NCBI GenBank assembly: GCA_029259695.1
Contig: JAJDEQ010000105.1
Span: 1 to 61,087, forward strand
Origin: Planctomycetota bacterium
Lineage (GTDB): Bacteria > Planctomycetota > B15-G4
Reading direction: 5' to 3'
Length of the DNA stretch: 61,087 nucleotides
The notes under the pieces were generated by a model that was not told where the DNA came from, did no database searches, and saw only the letters and a list, made by a program, of their open reading frames with translations. Shown here in pieces: positions 17,553 through 27,465 of the stretch; positions within the stretch are counted from its first letter, which is position 1, and the number at the start of each line of letters is the position of its first letter. The translations under genes and the position numbers were made by a program.

Positions 17553-17756
17553 GGTCGCGGCCGAGAGTCGGCGGGGTCCGGCAGGCGGACCCGGGCCGGC
17601 AGCGAGGCCCGAGTCGTCGCTCCGGGCTGCGCACGTCGGCTGATGTGGCACGTCGGTTCGCAGGTCCTGCCGAAAGATCGCGGATTTGCTTGAACCGGCG
17701 TGCTCCCGGCTGCGACCTGTGGGGGTGACCGCGAGGACTCCGGAGCGGATGGACCC

Positions 17757-18317
17757 ATGGCCGATGCGCGCGAGAGCCTGTGCGACGAAGTGCTGGTCCT
17801 GGGTTGCCGGGAGGGCAGCCGCGAGGCGTTCACCCTGCTGGTGGAGCGCTGGCAGGCCCGGCTCTGGCGTCACGCCCGGCGGCTGACGGGGCGCGACGAC
17901 GCCGCGTCGGACGTGCTCCAGGACGCGTGGCTGGCCATGGCCGAGGGCTTGGGACGACTCGACGACCCGGCGGCCTTCCCGCGCTGGGCCTACACCATCG
18001 TGTCCCGGCGCGCCGCCGACTGGCAGCGACTGCGGCGCCGCGACGAGGACGTGGCCGGCCCGCGGGTCGACGAGACGGAGCTGCCCGGCCCCGACGACTC
18101 GGCGGCGGACGCACCGCGGGACGCGGTGGAACTGCTGGGTCGCGCGCTGCGTCGCCTGCCCGGCGAGCGCCGCGCGCTGTTGTCACTGCACCACCTGGAA
18201 GGCTTCGACGTGGCGGAGATCGCCGAGATCCTCGGCATCCCCGCAGGCACGGTGAAGTCGCGACTGCACCACGCGCGGCAACAGTTGCGCGACATCATCG
18301 AAAGGATGGACCGATGA
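17757..18317 (+). CDS. ECF-type RNA polymerase sigma factor
   Basis: 186 residues. Region 2 is seen in FTLLVERWQARLWRHARRLT and DVLQDAWLAMAEGL. Region 4 is seen in LPGERRALLSLHHLEGFDV and AEILGIPAGTVKSRLHHARQ, a helix-turn-helix for the -35 box. The ATG at 17757 removes an upstream leader unrelated to sigma factors. A 204-base gap separates it from the Usp gene, so it likely has its own promoter. The stop overlaps the next start (ATGA), marking a two-gene unit with the membrane protein downstream. Confidence 0.92.
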   Translation: MADARESLCDEVLVLGCREGSREAFTLLVERWQARLWRHARRLTGRDDAASDVLQDAWLAMAEGLGRLDDPAAFPRWAYTIVSRRAADWQRLRRRDEDVAGPRVDETELPGPDDSAADAPRDAVELLGRALRRLPGERRALLSLHHLEGFDVAEIAEILGIPAGTVKSRLHHARQQLRDIIERMDR

Positions 18318-18688
18318 GTGAGTTCGGCGATCTGCTGAAGGAAGCACTCACGGGGGCCGAGACGGTTCCCACCGACCGGGGCAAGCAAGCGCTGGAGGCC
18401 GCCGTGGCCAAGTTCCAGCGTCGCGAGCGCACCGTGCGCTGGATGGCGGTGATCGCCGTGGGGTTCATGAGCGGACTCGTGATCTGGGCCGCGGTGTCCT
18501 TCTTCCGCGCGCCCGACGACACGCCGCTGCGCACCTCCCTGCTGCACGTCGTCGCGTTCCTGTTCGGGATGAGCGGGATCGGCTTCGGCAAGCTCTGGTT
18601 CGCGATGATGCACGACCACCTCGCCGTGATGAAGGAACTCAAGCGCATGCAACTGATGCTGCTGGATCAGGTCGGCACGAGATCCTGA
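18314..18688 (+). CDS. Small membrane protein coupled to the ECF sigma factor
   Basis: 124 residues with two membrane helices: WMAVIAVGFMSGLVIWAAVSFF, and LLHVVAFLFGMSGIGFGKLWF. A charged N terminus precedes them and a coiled tail (VMKELKRMQLMLLDQV) follows. The 4-base overlap with the sigma gene suggests joint control. It lacks the HxxxCxxC zinc motif of classical anti-sigma factors. It resembles a small family (DUF6768-like, from memory) found next to sigma genes; an anti-sigma or signalling role is an inference. Confidence 0.75.
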   Translation: MSEFGDLLKEALTGAETVPTDRGKQALEAAVAKFQRRERTVRWMAVIAVGFMSGLVIWAAVSFFRAPDDTPLRTSLLHVVAFLFGMSGIGFGKLWFAMMHDHLAVMKELKRMQLMLLDQVGTRS

Positions 18689-18744
18689 GCCCGCGCGGCC
18701 GTCCCGGGTGATGTCCCCGGGGAGCTGAGCAGGCTGCGCGGTAC

Positions 18745-18770
18745 GGACCGGGTGTGCGGACCGGGTGTGC
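18745..18770. repeat. Two tandem 13-bp repeats GGACCGGGTGTGC
   Basis: Two exact copies plus a partial third, in the short convergent junction between the small membrane protein and the CobW gene. No function is evident. Confidence 0.6.
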
Positions 18771-18778
18771 GGACCGCG

Positions 18779-19858
18779 TCAGGCCCGGCAGGCGGCCACG
18801 CCGCGGCGCAGTTCGCCTTCGTCGAGGTTGCGGCCGATGAAGACGAGTTCGCTGCGGCGCTCTTCGTCGGGGCGCCAGGGGCGGTCGGCGCGGGCCTCGA
18901 AGAAGGTGTGCACGCCGTGGAAGACGAGACGTTCGTTGCGGCCGGCCAGGGCCAGCACGCCCTTCATGCGGTACAGGTCCTGACCGCGGCGCGTGGCGAG
19001 GAAACGCAGCCACATGGTCGTCCGCTCGGGATCGAGTTCCCCCGGCTCGACGAGGCTCACCGAGTCCACGCCGGCTTCGTGGGTGACGCGGGGGCCGTCA
19101 CCGCGTTCCCCGGCCGTCGCGGCCCGCGCCGGGCCAGGTGCCGCGCCGACTCCTGCGCTGGCACCGTCGTCGTCGCCGGCACGGTCATCGTCGCCGGCAC
19201 TGTCACGGTCGTCGTCACCGCCGACGCGCGCCAGGCGCTCCAGGTCGAAGGCGCCCACGTCGAGCACCTGGTCCAGGTCGATCTCGGCGTTGGTCGTGGG
19301 GTGGATCGCCGCCAGCGGGTTCATGGCGCGCAATGTCGCGCCGATGCGTTCGGCGTCCGCCGGCGTCACCAGGTCGATCTTGTTGAGCAGCATCACGTCG
19401 GCCAGGGCGATCTGCTCGCGCGCTTCGGGGCTGCTGTCCAGGTGCAGCTCGATGTGGCGTGCGTCGACGAGCGTGACCAGCGCGTCGAGCCGCAGGTGTT
19501 CGCGCAGGAAGGGTGAGACGAAGAAGGTCTGCGCCACGGGCACCGGCGCGGCCACGCCGGTCGTCTCGACCACGATCGCATCGAGGTCCCGTTCGCGCTC
19601 CACGAGGCGTCCGAGGGTGGCCACCAGGTCGGTGCGGAAGGTGCAGCACAGGCAGCCGTTGGCCAGCTCGACGACTTCGTCAGCGCTGTCCAGCACCAGG
19701 TGGTGGTCCACGCCGACCTCGCCGAACTCGTTGACGATCACGGCGATGCGCTTGCCGTGGCTGCCGGTGAGGATGCGGTTGAGCAGCGTGGTCTTGCCGG
19801 CGCCGAGGTAACCGGTGATCACCGTGACGGGCAAGGCCGAGGAGCGGGGGGCGGTCAT
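18779..19858 (-). CDS. CobW/Zng1-family GTP-dependent metallochaperone
   Basis: 359 residues. G1/Walker [13 protein letters not shown] lies near the N terminus, the metal-binding motif GCLCC is in [11 protein letters not shown], and the G4 motif NKID is in [10 protein letters not shown]. The C-terminal CobW domain includes [20 protein letters not shown]. Family members deliver zinc or other metals to apoproteins using GTP. An acidic Asp/Gly-rich linker of about 45 residues with repeated DDDRAGDDD separates the two domains and is unusual in length. The gene follows the antiporter by 11 bases on the minus strand and is probably cotranscribed. Confidence 0.9.
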   Translation of the reverse strand: MTAPRSSALPVTVITGYLGAGKTTLLNRILTGSHGKRIAVIVNEFGEVGVDHHLVLDSADEVVELANGCLCCTFRTDLVATLGRLVERERDLDAIVVETTGVAAPVPVAQTFFVSPFLREHLRLDALVTLVDARHIELHLDSSPEAREQIALADVMLLNKIDLVTPADAERIGATLRAMNPLAAIHPTTNAEIDLDQVLDVGAFDLERLARVGGDDDRDSAGDDDRAGDDDGASAGVGAAPGPARAATAGERGDGPRVTHEAGVDSVSLVEPGELDPERTTMWLRFLATRRGQDLYRMKGVLALAGRNERLVFHGVHTFFEARADRPWRPDEERRSELVFIGRNLDEGELRRGVAACRA

Positions 19859-19869
19859 GGCGGGGCGGC

Positions 19870-21216
<1,347 letters not shown>

Positions 21217-21401
21217 GAGCGGATCGGGATCCGGAGCGGGAGCGGAATCGGTGCGGCCGGCCGTGTGAGCACGAGTCGGTCCGTTGGGTACGGGGCGCTC
21301 AGGTTAGGGATTCGGAGGCCGCGGACCACCGCCGAGGAGCATGGGGCAGCAGGTCGCATCGGACCCGCGGGGACGCGACACGGGGCCGTCACGCCGGGGG
21401 C

Positions 21402-21431
21402 TTGACGGGCGTCGTCATCAATCTCTACTAT
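21402..21431 (+). promoter_or_regulatory. Promoter of the arginine operon
   Basis: TTGACG (21402-21407), an 18-base spacer, then TACTAT (21426-21431), 48 bases upstream of the argG ATG. This is one of the most AT-rich stretches in the window, and the -10 box sits inside the first palindrome. Confidence 0.65.
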
Positions 21432-21458
21432 GCGCATAGTAAAGTAGTTATGTGCATA
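21426..21458. promoter_or_regulatory. Double palindromic operator upstream of argG
   Basis: A 16-bp perfect palindrome TACTATGCGCATAGTA (21426-21441) is followed by TATGTGCATA (21449-21458), which shares the TATGnGCATA core. The centres are 20 bases apart, about two helical turns. ArgR-type repressors bind paired palindromic boxes about 21 bp apart, so an arginine-responsive operator is likely. The repressor itself is not in the window. Confidence 0.65.
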
Positions 21459-21478
21459 CGCCGATGGGGCACGCCAGC

Positions 21479-22750
21479 ATGAGCCACAAGATCGTCCTCG
21501 CCTTCTCCGGCGGACTCGACACGTCCTTCTGCGCCGTCTGGCTCCGCGAGGAGCGCGACGCGGACGTGGTCTCCGTCACCGTCGACACCGGCGGCTTCTC
21601 GCCCGAGGCCCTGCGCGCCATCGAGCAGCGGGCTCACGACCTCGGGGTGACCGAGCATCGTACCGTCGACGCCCGGGCCGATGTCTACGACCGTTTCGTG
21701 GCCTGGCTCGTGCGCGGACACGTGCTGCGCGGCGGCGTCTACCCGTTGTCGGTGGGTTGCGAGCGGGTCGCGCAGGCCGAGGCCGTGGGCGCCGTGGCCC
21801 GGGCGGTGGGGGCCGACGGGATCGCCCAGGGCTCCACAGGCGCGGGCAACGACCAGGTGCGCTTCGACGTGGCGCTGGCGGCGATGGCACCGGAGCTGCC
21901 GGTGTTCGCTCCGGTGCGCGAGCTGAACTGGTCGCGCGAACAGGAGCGCGCATGGCTGGCCGAGCGCGGCGTCGCGGTGGACGCGGGCACGGTGGGTTAT
22001 TCGCTCAACGAAGGCCTGTTCGGCACGACCATCGGCGGCACCGAGACCCACGACCCGTGGGCCGTGCCGCCCGAGTCGGCCTACACCATGACCGTCCCGC
22101 CCACGGCCGCCGCAGACGAGCCGGAGGAGCTCGTGTTGTCCTTCGAGCAGGGCCTGCCGGTGGCGCTCGACGGCGAGGCGCTGTCCGGCGTCGAGCTGTT
22201 GGTCGCGCTCAACGAGCGGGCCCGCCCCCACGGCGTGGGCCGCGGCATCCACGTGGGCGACACGATCCTCGGGGTGAAGGGCCGAATCGCCTTCGAGGCG
22301 GCGGCGCCGCTGATCCTGATCCGCGCGCACCGCGAGCTGAGCAAGCTCGTGTTGACCAAGTGGCAGGCCCACTGGCTCGACCAGCTCGGCAGCTTCTACG
22401 GCACCCTGCTGCACGAGGGGCTGTACCACGACCCGGTCATGCGCGACATCGAGGCGTTCCTCGCCAACGCCAACCAGCGCCTCGATGGAGACGCCCGGGT
22501 GCGCCTCTACAAGGGCAACTACGACGTGGTCGGCACCCGCTCCCCGCAGAGCCTGATCGACGCGGGGGTGGCGACCTACGGCGAGGGCATGGCCGCCTTC
22601 AGCGGCATCGACGCCCAGGGCTTCGCGCGCATCCACGGGCTGCCCGCCGTGCTCGCCGCCCGGCGTGATCGGGGCGGCGCGGGTGCGGCCGCTGGTACGG
22701 GAACGCCATCATCGGCCGGCGTGCAGCCGGCCGCGGGAGCCACGCCATGA
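21479..22750 (+). CDS. argG: Argininosuccinate synthase
   Basis: 423 residues. It joins citrulline and aspartate with ATP to argininosuccinate. The PP-loop AFSGGLDTSFCAVWL is at residues 8-22, and GSTGAGNDQVRFD binds citrulline/aspartate. The start ATG at 21479 puts SHKIVLAFSGG at the N terminus as in the family; earlier in-frame GTG and ATG codons lie over the operator. A Gly/Ala-rich tail of about 25 residues is extra. First gene of the arginine operon; the stop overlaps the next start by ATGA. Confidence 0.95.
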   Translation: MSHKIVLAFSGGLDTSFCAVWLREERDADVVSVTVDTGGFSPEALRAIEQRAHDLGVTEHRTVDARADVYDRFVAWLVRGHVLRGGVYPLSVGCERVAQAEAVGAVARAVGADGIAQGSTGAGNDQVRFDVALAAMAPELPVFAPVRELNWSREQERAWLAERGVAVDAGTVGYSLNEGLFGTTIGGTETHDPWAVPPESAYTMTVPPTAAADEPEELVLSFEQGLPVALDGEALSGVELLVALNERARPHGVGRGIHVGDTILGVKGRIAFEAAAPLILIRAHRELSKLVLTKWQAHWLDQLGSFYGTLLHEGLYHDPVMRDIEAFLANANQRLDGDARVRLYKGNYDVVGTRSPQSLIDAGVATYGEGMAAFSGIDAQGFARIHGLPAVLAARRDRGGAGAAAGTGTPSSAGVQPAAGATP

Positions 22751-23823
22751 AGATCCGTCCGCACAAGCTGGGCTCCGTCGTGGCTCGCTGCCGCTTCGGG
22801 GCCGAGGTGGAGATCAGCCGCATGGTCGAGGCGCGCTCGGGCCAGGTGCTCGTGGTGCGCGCGCTCGAGGAGAAGCGCGTCTACGACGTGATCGAGCTGG
22901 CCAGCGGGCGCATGGCCCACGTGGGCAAGGGCGACGTACTCGTGGGCGCCCTGGGGCGGCGCGACGCCCTGCGCGGCTTCGTGGGTCGTGTGCCCGACGC
23001 GATCGGCGCCGGCGACACGCTGCACCTGCTCAACCTGGGCGGCGTGCTCGGCACGGTGGTCAGCGAGAACAAGGACGTGGGGCACCCGCTGCGGGTCGAG
23101 GTCCTGGGCATGGCGCTCGAGGACGGGCGCGGTGTGAACATCGCCGACGTGGCCCTGCCCGACCCGCCCGATGAGCACGCGGCGGGAGCGCTGCCCACGC
23201 CGCCGGTGATCGTCGTCTCGGGCACGTGCATGAACTCGGGCAAGACCTACGCGGCGTGCGAGATCATCTCGGGTCTCACGGCGCGCGGCTACCGGGTGGG
23301 CGGGGTCAAGCTCACCGGCGTGGCCGCTCAGCGCGACCTGCTCAACATGTCCGACCACGGCGCGGCGGTGGCCCTGTCGTTCTCCGACTGCGGCCTGCCC
23401 AGCACGGCGGGCATGGACGACGTGGCGCCCGTGGCCTGCAAGCTGCTGCGCTCGGTGGCCCACGAAGCCGACGGAGAGCTCGACGTGATCGTGGCCGAGA
23501 TGGGCGACGGCATCATCGGCGCCTACGGGGTCGAGTCGATCCTCACCGACCCGGGCTTCAAGTCCCTGGTGCGTGCTCACGTCCTGTGCGCCAACGACCT
23601 GGTGGCGGCCTGGGGCGGGGTCAAGTGGCTGGCCGAGCACGGCCTGCAGGTCGACGTGGTTGCCGGACCGGCGACCGACAACAGCGTGGGTGAGCGCTTC
23701 GTGCGGGACGACATGGGCATCGCGGCCTCCAACGCGCGCACCGATCCCGCCGGCTTCGTGGACCTCGTGGAACGGGCTGCCTTCCAGCGGGTGCTGGCGG
23801 GCTCACCGGGAGTCAGCGCATGA
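22747..23823 (+). CDS. BioD/DUF1611-like P-loop protein of unknown function in the arginine operon
   Basis: 358 residues. The N-terminal 150 residues are an unrecognised beta-rich domain (VVARCRFGAEVEISRMVEA; LGGVLGTVVSENKDVGHPL). The C-terminal part is a P-loop NTPase-like domain with GTCMNSGKTYAACEI at 159-173, which has the GTxxxxGKT spacing of dethiobiotin synthetase. It is followed by GGVKLTG and VIVAEMGDGIIGAYG, counterparts of the BioD Lys and EGAGG segments. It is coupled to argG and argC by ATGA overlaps, so it surely works with arginine synthesis. DgcN, a DUF1611 protein, was reported to be a D-glutamate N-acetyltransferase, so an acyl-glutamate-forming role for the missing first step is one hypothesis. 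A regulatory or ligase role is equally open. Confidence 0.7.
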   Translation: MKIRPHKLGSVVARCRFGAEVEISRMVEARSGQVLVVRALEEKRVYDVIELASGRMAHVGKGDVLVGALGRRDALRGFVGRVPDAIGAGDTLHLLNLGGVLGTVVSENKDVGHPLRVEVLGMALEDGRGVNIADVALPDPPDEHAAGALPTPPVIVVSGTCMNSGKTYAACEIISGLTARGYRVGGVKLTGVAAQRDLLNMSDHGAAVALSFSDCGLPSTAGMDDVAPVACKLLRSVAHEADGELDVIVAEMGDGIIGAYGVESILTDPGFKSLVRAHVLCANDLVAAWGGVKWLAEHGLQVDVVAGPATDNSVGERFVRDDMGIAASNARTDPAGFVDLVERAAFQRVLAGSPGVSA

Positions 23824-24911
23824 GCGCGTCCTCGGCACTGCGCGTGGCGATCGTGGGCGGCACCGGCTACGGCGGCATGGAGCTGCTGCGCTGGCTGCTC
23901 GGTCACCCCGAGGTGGAGGTCACCGCGATCACGAGCCGCACCCAGAGCGGGCGCGTGGCCGACGTGCACGGACAACTGCGCGGTTTCACCGACCTGGAGT
24001 TCAGCGTCGGGCGCGCCGTGGACCTGGCGCGGCACAACGACGTGCTGTTCTTCGCCACGCCGCACGGGGTGGCGGCCAAGGAAGCGCCGGTCGTGTTGCA
24101 GGCGGCGTCTCACGTGAAGTTGATCGACCTGTCGGGCGACTTCCGGCTCGCGAACGGCGCGGCCTACGCCGAGCACTACGGCGGCGTCCATCCCCACCCC
24201 GAGCTGCTGGGCCAGGTGCCCTACGGCCTGCCGGAGTGCGGGCACCGCGACGACGTGGCGGCAGCGCGCCTGGTCGCCAACCCGGGCTGTCACGCCACCG
24301 CGACGATCCTGGCGGTGTGGCCCCTGCTCCAGGCGGGGCTCGTGCGCGGTCGGGTGTCGGCCTGCTCGGTCACGGGCTCGTCGGGCTCGGGCGCCCAACC
24401 CGGCGCGGGCACCCATCACCCCGAGCGCTGCGGCAACTTCAAGGCCTACAAGCCCCTCGCCCACCAGCACGAACCGGAGATCGCCCTGGCCCTGCGCGGC
24501 GACGTGGCGGTGGACTTCGTGCCCCACAGCGCGCCCTTCGCCCGGGGCATCCACGTCACCGCGCATGTGCCCCTGGAGCTGGACGACGCCCGTCAGCCGG
24601 GTGCCGGGGATGGGGGCGAGGCGCCGGCCGTGAGCGCGGCCTTCGAACAGATCTACGGCGCCGAGCCGTTCGTGCGCCTCACGCCGGGCACGCCCCAGGT
24701 GCGCCACGTGGCCGGCACGAACCTGGCCGACGTCGCGGTCACCACGCGTCGCTTCGACGCGCTGGCGGGGGAGGCCAACGCGGTGGCCTGCGTGATGGTG
24801 GCGATCGACAACCTGGGCAAGGGCATGGCCGGCACCGCGGTCCAGAACATGAACCTCATGTGCGGGCTCGACGAACGGGCCGGCCTGCACCACGCGGGGA
24901 TGGGCCTGTGA
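23820..24911 (+). CDS. argC: N-acyl-gamma-glutamyl-phosphate reductase
   Basis: 363 residues. It reduces N-acyl-glutamyl phosphate to the semialdehyde with NADPH. The nucleotide motif IVGGTGYGGMELLRWLL is at the N terminus. The catalytic cysteine is in VANPGCHATATI, and FVPHSAPFARGIHVT is the conserved His-containing region. The family is usually called N-acetyl, but the neighbouring transcarbamylase suggests the succinyl substrate here. Overlaps the genes on both sides by four bases. Confidence 0.94.
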   Translation: MSASSALRVAIVGGTGYGGMELLRWLLGHPEVEVTAITSRTQSGRVADVHGQLRGFTDLEFSVGRAVDLARHNDVLFFATPHGVAAKEAPVVLQAASHVKLIDLSGDFRLANGAAYAEHYGGVHPHPELLGQVPYGLPECGHRDDVAAARLVANPGCHATATILAVWPLLQAGLVRGRVSACSVTGSSGSGAQPGAGTHHPERCGNFKAYKPLAHQHEPEIALALRGDVAVDFVPHSAPFARGIHVTAHVPLELDDARQPGAGDGGEAPAVSAAFEQIYGAEPFVRLTPGTPQVRHVAGTNLADVAVTTRRFDALAGEANAVACVMVAIDNLGKGMAGTAVQNMNLMCGLDERAGLHHAGMGL

Positions 24912-26293
24912 AGCACGCCTCCCGGGACACCGCTGTCGCCCTCGACACCGCCGCGATCCGCGCCGTGGAGGACACCTACCAGGTGCCCACCTACGCCAAG
25001 CTGCCCCTGGCGCTGGTGCGCGGCGAAGGCTGCTACGTCGAAGACGCCGACGGCAAGCGCTACCTCGATCTCTACGGCGGCCACTGCGTCGCGCTCACCG
25101 GTCACTGCCACCCGCGGGTCGTGGAGGCCATCCGCGAACAGGCGGGGCGGCTGCTGTTCTACAGCAACGTCGTCTACAACGACGTGCGCGCCGTGGCGGC
25201 CGAGCGGGTCGCGCAGCTCGCGCCCCAGGGCCTGCGCCGGGTGTTCTTCTGCAACAGCGGCACCGAGGCCAACGAGACCGCGCTCAAGATCGCGCGCCGG
25301 GCCACCGGCCGCCGCCACGTGATCTCCATGGCCGACGGATTCCACGGTCGCACGCTCGGCGCGCTCGGTGTGACCGGCGCGTCCAAGTACAAGCACCCGA
25401 CCTACCCGGTGCCGACCGAACACGTGCACGTGCCGTACGGCGACCTCGACGCGGTCGTCGCCGCGCTGCGAGCGCAGCCCGTCGCCGCCGTGATGCTCGA
25501 GCCGATCCCGTCCATGGGCGGCATCCGCGTGGCGCCCGACGCCTACTTCCACGGCCTGGCCCGGGCGTGTGCCGACGCCGGTGCCCTGCTGATCTTCGAC
25601 GAGGTGCAGACCGGGTTCGGTCGCACCGGCCGGCCCTTCTTCGCCCACCTGTTCGCCGACGCGACGGTCTCCGGCGCCGATGGCGAAGACCCCGAGGCTG
25701 CGGGAGCCCACGCCGGTGCAACGGGCGACCCCGGCCGGGCAGCGGACGCAGCCGGCGCGGCGCATGCAGCCGGCACGGCGCACACACCCGGCGCTGCCCA
25801 CGCGGTGCATCCGGACCTGATCACGGGGGCCAAGGGCCTGGCCTCGGGCTTCCCGGCCGGCGTGGTGTTCGTGCGCGAGGACATCGCCGCGGCGATCGGT
25901 CCCGGCGAGCACGGCACGACCTTCGGCGGCGGTCCCCTGGCGAGTGCCGCCATGGCGGCCACGGCGGCGGTGCTGGTGGACGAGGACCTGGCCGCCAACG
26001 CGGCCCGGGTGGGCGCGTTCCTGCAACAGCAGGTGAGCGCGATCCCGGGTGTGCGCTCGGTCACCGGCCGGGGGCTGCTGCTCGGCATCAACCTCGAGCG
26101 CCCGGCCCGGCCGGTGGTCAAGGCGCTGCGCGAAGACCACGGCATCCTCACCGGCGGTGCCGACGATCCTCAACAGATCCGCCTGCTGGCGCCCCTGGTG
26201 CTCACCGAGAACCAGGCGGCGACGCTGGTCCCCGCGTTGACCGCGGTGTTGTCGTCGGCCGCGTCGCGGCCCGAAGTCGGAGCCGCGCCGTGA
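24908..26293 (+). CDS. argD: N-acyl-ornithine aminotransferase
   Basis: 461 residues, long for the family (about 400). A class-III PLP enzyme with FCNSGTEANETALKIAR, DEVQTGFGRTG and the Schiff-base Lys309 in LITGAKGLASGFPAG. An insertion of about 45 residues between DEVQTGFGRTG and Lys309 contains three copies of a six-residue unit of the type AAGxAH, and explains the extra length. It transaminates N-acyl-glutamate semialdehyde to N-acyl-ornithine. The GTG start overlaps the argC stop. Confidence 0.94.
   Translation: MKHASRDTAVALDTAAIRAVEDTYQVPTYAKLPLALVRGEGCYVEDADGKRYLDLYGGHCVALTGHCHPRVVEAIREQAGRLLFYSNVVYNDVRAVAAERVAQLAPQGLRRVFFCNSGTEANETALKIARRATGRRHVISMADGFHGRTLGALGVTGASKYKHPTYPVPTEHVHVPYGDLDAVVAALRAQPVAAVMLEPIPSMGGIRVAPDAYFHGLARACADAGALLIFDEVQTGFGRTGRPFFAHLFADATVSGADGEDPEAAGAHAGATGDPGRAADAAGAAHAAGTAHTPGAAHAVHPDLITGAKGLASGFPAGVVFVREDIAAAIGPGEHGTTFGGGPLASAAMAATAAVLVDEDLAANAARVGAFLQQQVSAIPGVRSVTGRGLLLGINLERPARPVVKALREDHGILTGGADDPQQIRLLAPLVLTENQAATLVPALTAVLSSAASRPEVGAAP
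25748..25801 (+). repeat. Three tandem 18-bp repeats inside argD
   Basis: Units starting at 25748, 25766 and 25784 are related to GCAGCCGGCGCGGCGCAT and encode AAGAAH, AAGTAH and TPGAAH. They keep frame and lie in a loop ahead of the catalytic lysine, so they were probably gained by slippage. Confidence 0.7.
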
Positions 26294-27465
26294 ACACCGA
26301 CACGAACGATCCTGTCGGCAACCCCGTCGGTCCGGCGGCACGAGCGACGCCCGCGCACCTGCTCTCGTTGCGCGACCTGTCCCTGCCCCAATGGAATGCG
26401 CTGCTCGATGCCGCGCAGACCCTCGCCGGTCCCATGGGCCGTCGTCCCCTGCTGGCCGGCAAGCGCTTCGGCATGCTGTTCCTCAACCCGTCGCTGCGCA
26501 CGCGCACGTCGTTCGAGGTGGCCTGCTTCGACCTGGGTGCCCACTCCCTGTACCTGCAGCCCGGCGCAGGGCTGTGGCAACTCGAGTCGAGACGCGACGT
26601 GATCATGGACGGCGTCGCCGCCGAACACGTGGTCGAGGCCATCGGCGCGCTGGGGACCATGCTCGACGGCCTGGGCGTGCGCGCCTTCGCGGGCTTGAGC
26701 GATGCGGCCGAGGACGCGCACGATCCGTTCCTGAACGCCGTGGCGCAGGCCGCGGCGATCCCGGTGCTCAACCTCGAATCGGCCATGGATCATCCGCACC
26801 AGGGGCTCGCCGACGCCCTGGCCCTGCGGCGTGCCCTCGGGGCGGGCCGGCCCTTCGGAAGCGAGCGGCTCACGATCAACGTGCGTTGGGCGCCGCACAT
26901 CAAGCCCCTGCCCATGGCCGTGGCGCACGGCGCGCTCAACGCGTTCGCCCGGGAGGGCCACGAGATCGTCGTGTCCCATCCCGCGGGTTGTGAGCTGGAC
27001 GCGGAGGTCACCGCCGGTGCCGCGTCCACCGCTGCCGCGGCGGGGGGCTCGTTGCGCGTGACCGATGATCGGGAGGCGGCCCTGCGTGGTGCCCACGTGG
27101 TGTACGCCAAGTCGTGGGGCCCGCGGACGTGTTACGGAGACCCGGATGCCAACGCGGCGTTCTTCGAACAGCACCGGGACTGGATCGTGCGCGCCGCGGA
27201 GCTCGATCGCGGGGCAGGAGCAGGCGCGCACTTCATGCACTGCCTGCCCGTGCGGCGCGGTGTGGTGGTGGAGCCCGGCGTCCTCGACGGACGACGCTCG
27301 CTGGTCCTCGAGCAGGCCGCGGCCCGGCTCGACGTCCAGAAGGCCACGCTGTGCCGAGCCGTCGGCCTGACGGACTTCGTCGCTGCGGGCAACCGGGCGG
27401 AGACGACGCGCGCGCCGGACGCCGACGCGTGGGCACACGAACGCAAACTGGGAGTGGAAACGTGA
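26290..27465 (+). CDS. argF': N-succinylornithine (or N-acetylornithine) carbamoyltransferase
   Basis: 391 residues. It carbamoylates N-acyl-ornithine to N-acyl-citrulline. It matches the AOTC/SOTC branch, not plain OTC: FLNPSLRTRTSFE (carbamoyl phosphate site), LQPGAGLWQLE with Trp96, VVYAKSWG, and HCLPVRRGV. At the residue equivalent to Glu92 of Xanthomonas AOTC, here Ala111 in MDGVAAEH, Glu is absent. Published work showed that replacing this Glu with Pro, Ser, Val or Ala converts AOTC to SOTC, so succinylornithine is the predicted substrate. A 20-residue N-terminal extension is extra. Coupled by GTGA overlaps on both sides. Confidence 0.92.
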   Translation: MNTDTNDPVGNPVGPAARATPAHLLSLRDLSLPQWNALLDAAQTLAGPMGRRPLLAGKRFGMLFLNPSLRTRTSFEVACFDLGAHSLYLQPGAGLWQLESRRDVIMDGVAAEHVVEAIGALGTMLDGLGVRAFAGLSDAAEDAHDPFLNAVAQAAAIPVLNLESAMDHPHQGLADALALRRALGAGRPFGSERLTINVRWAPHIKPLPMAVAHGALNAFAREGHEIVVSHPAGCELDAEVTAGAASTAAAAGGSLRVTDDREAALRGAHVVYAKSWGPRTCYGDPDANAAFFEQHRDWIVRAAELDRGAGAGAHFMHCLPVRRGVVVEPGVLDGRRSLVLEQAAARLDVQKATLCRAVGLTDFVAAGNRAETTRAPDADAWAHERKLGVET

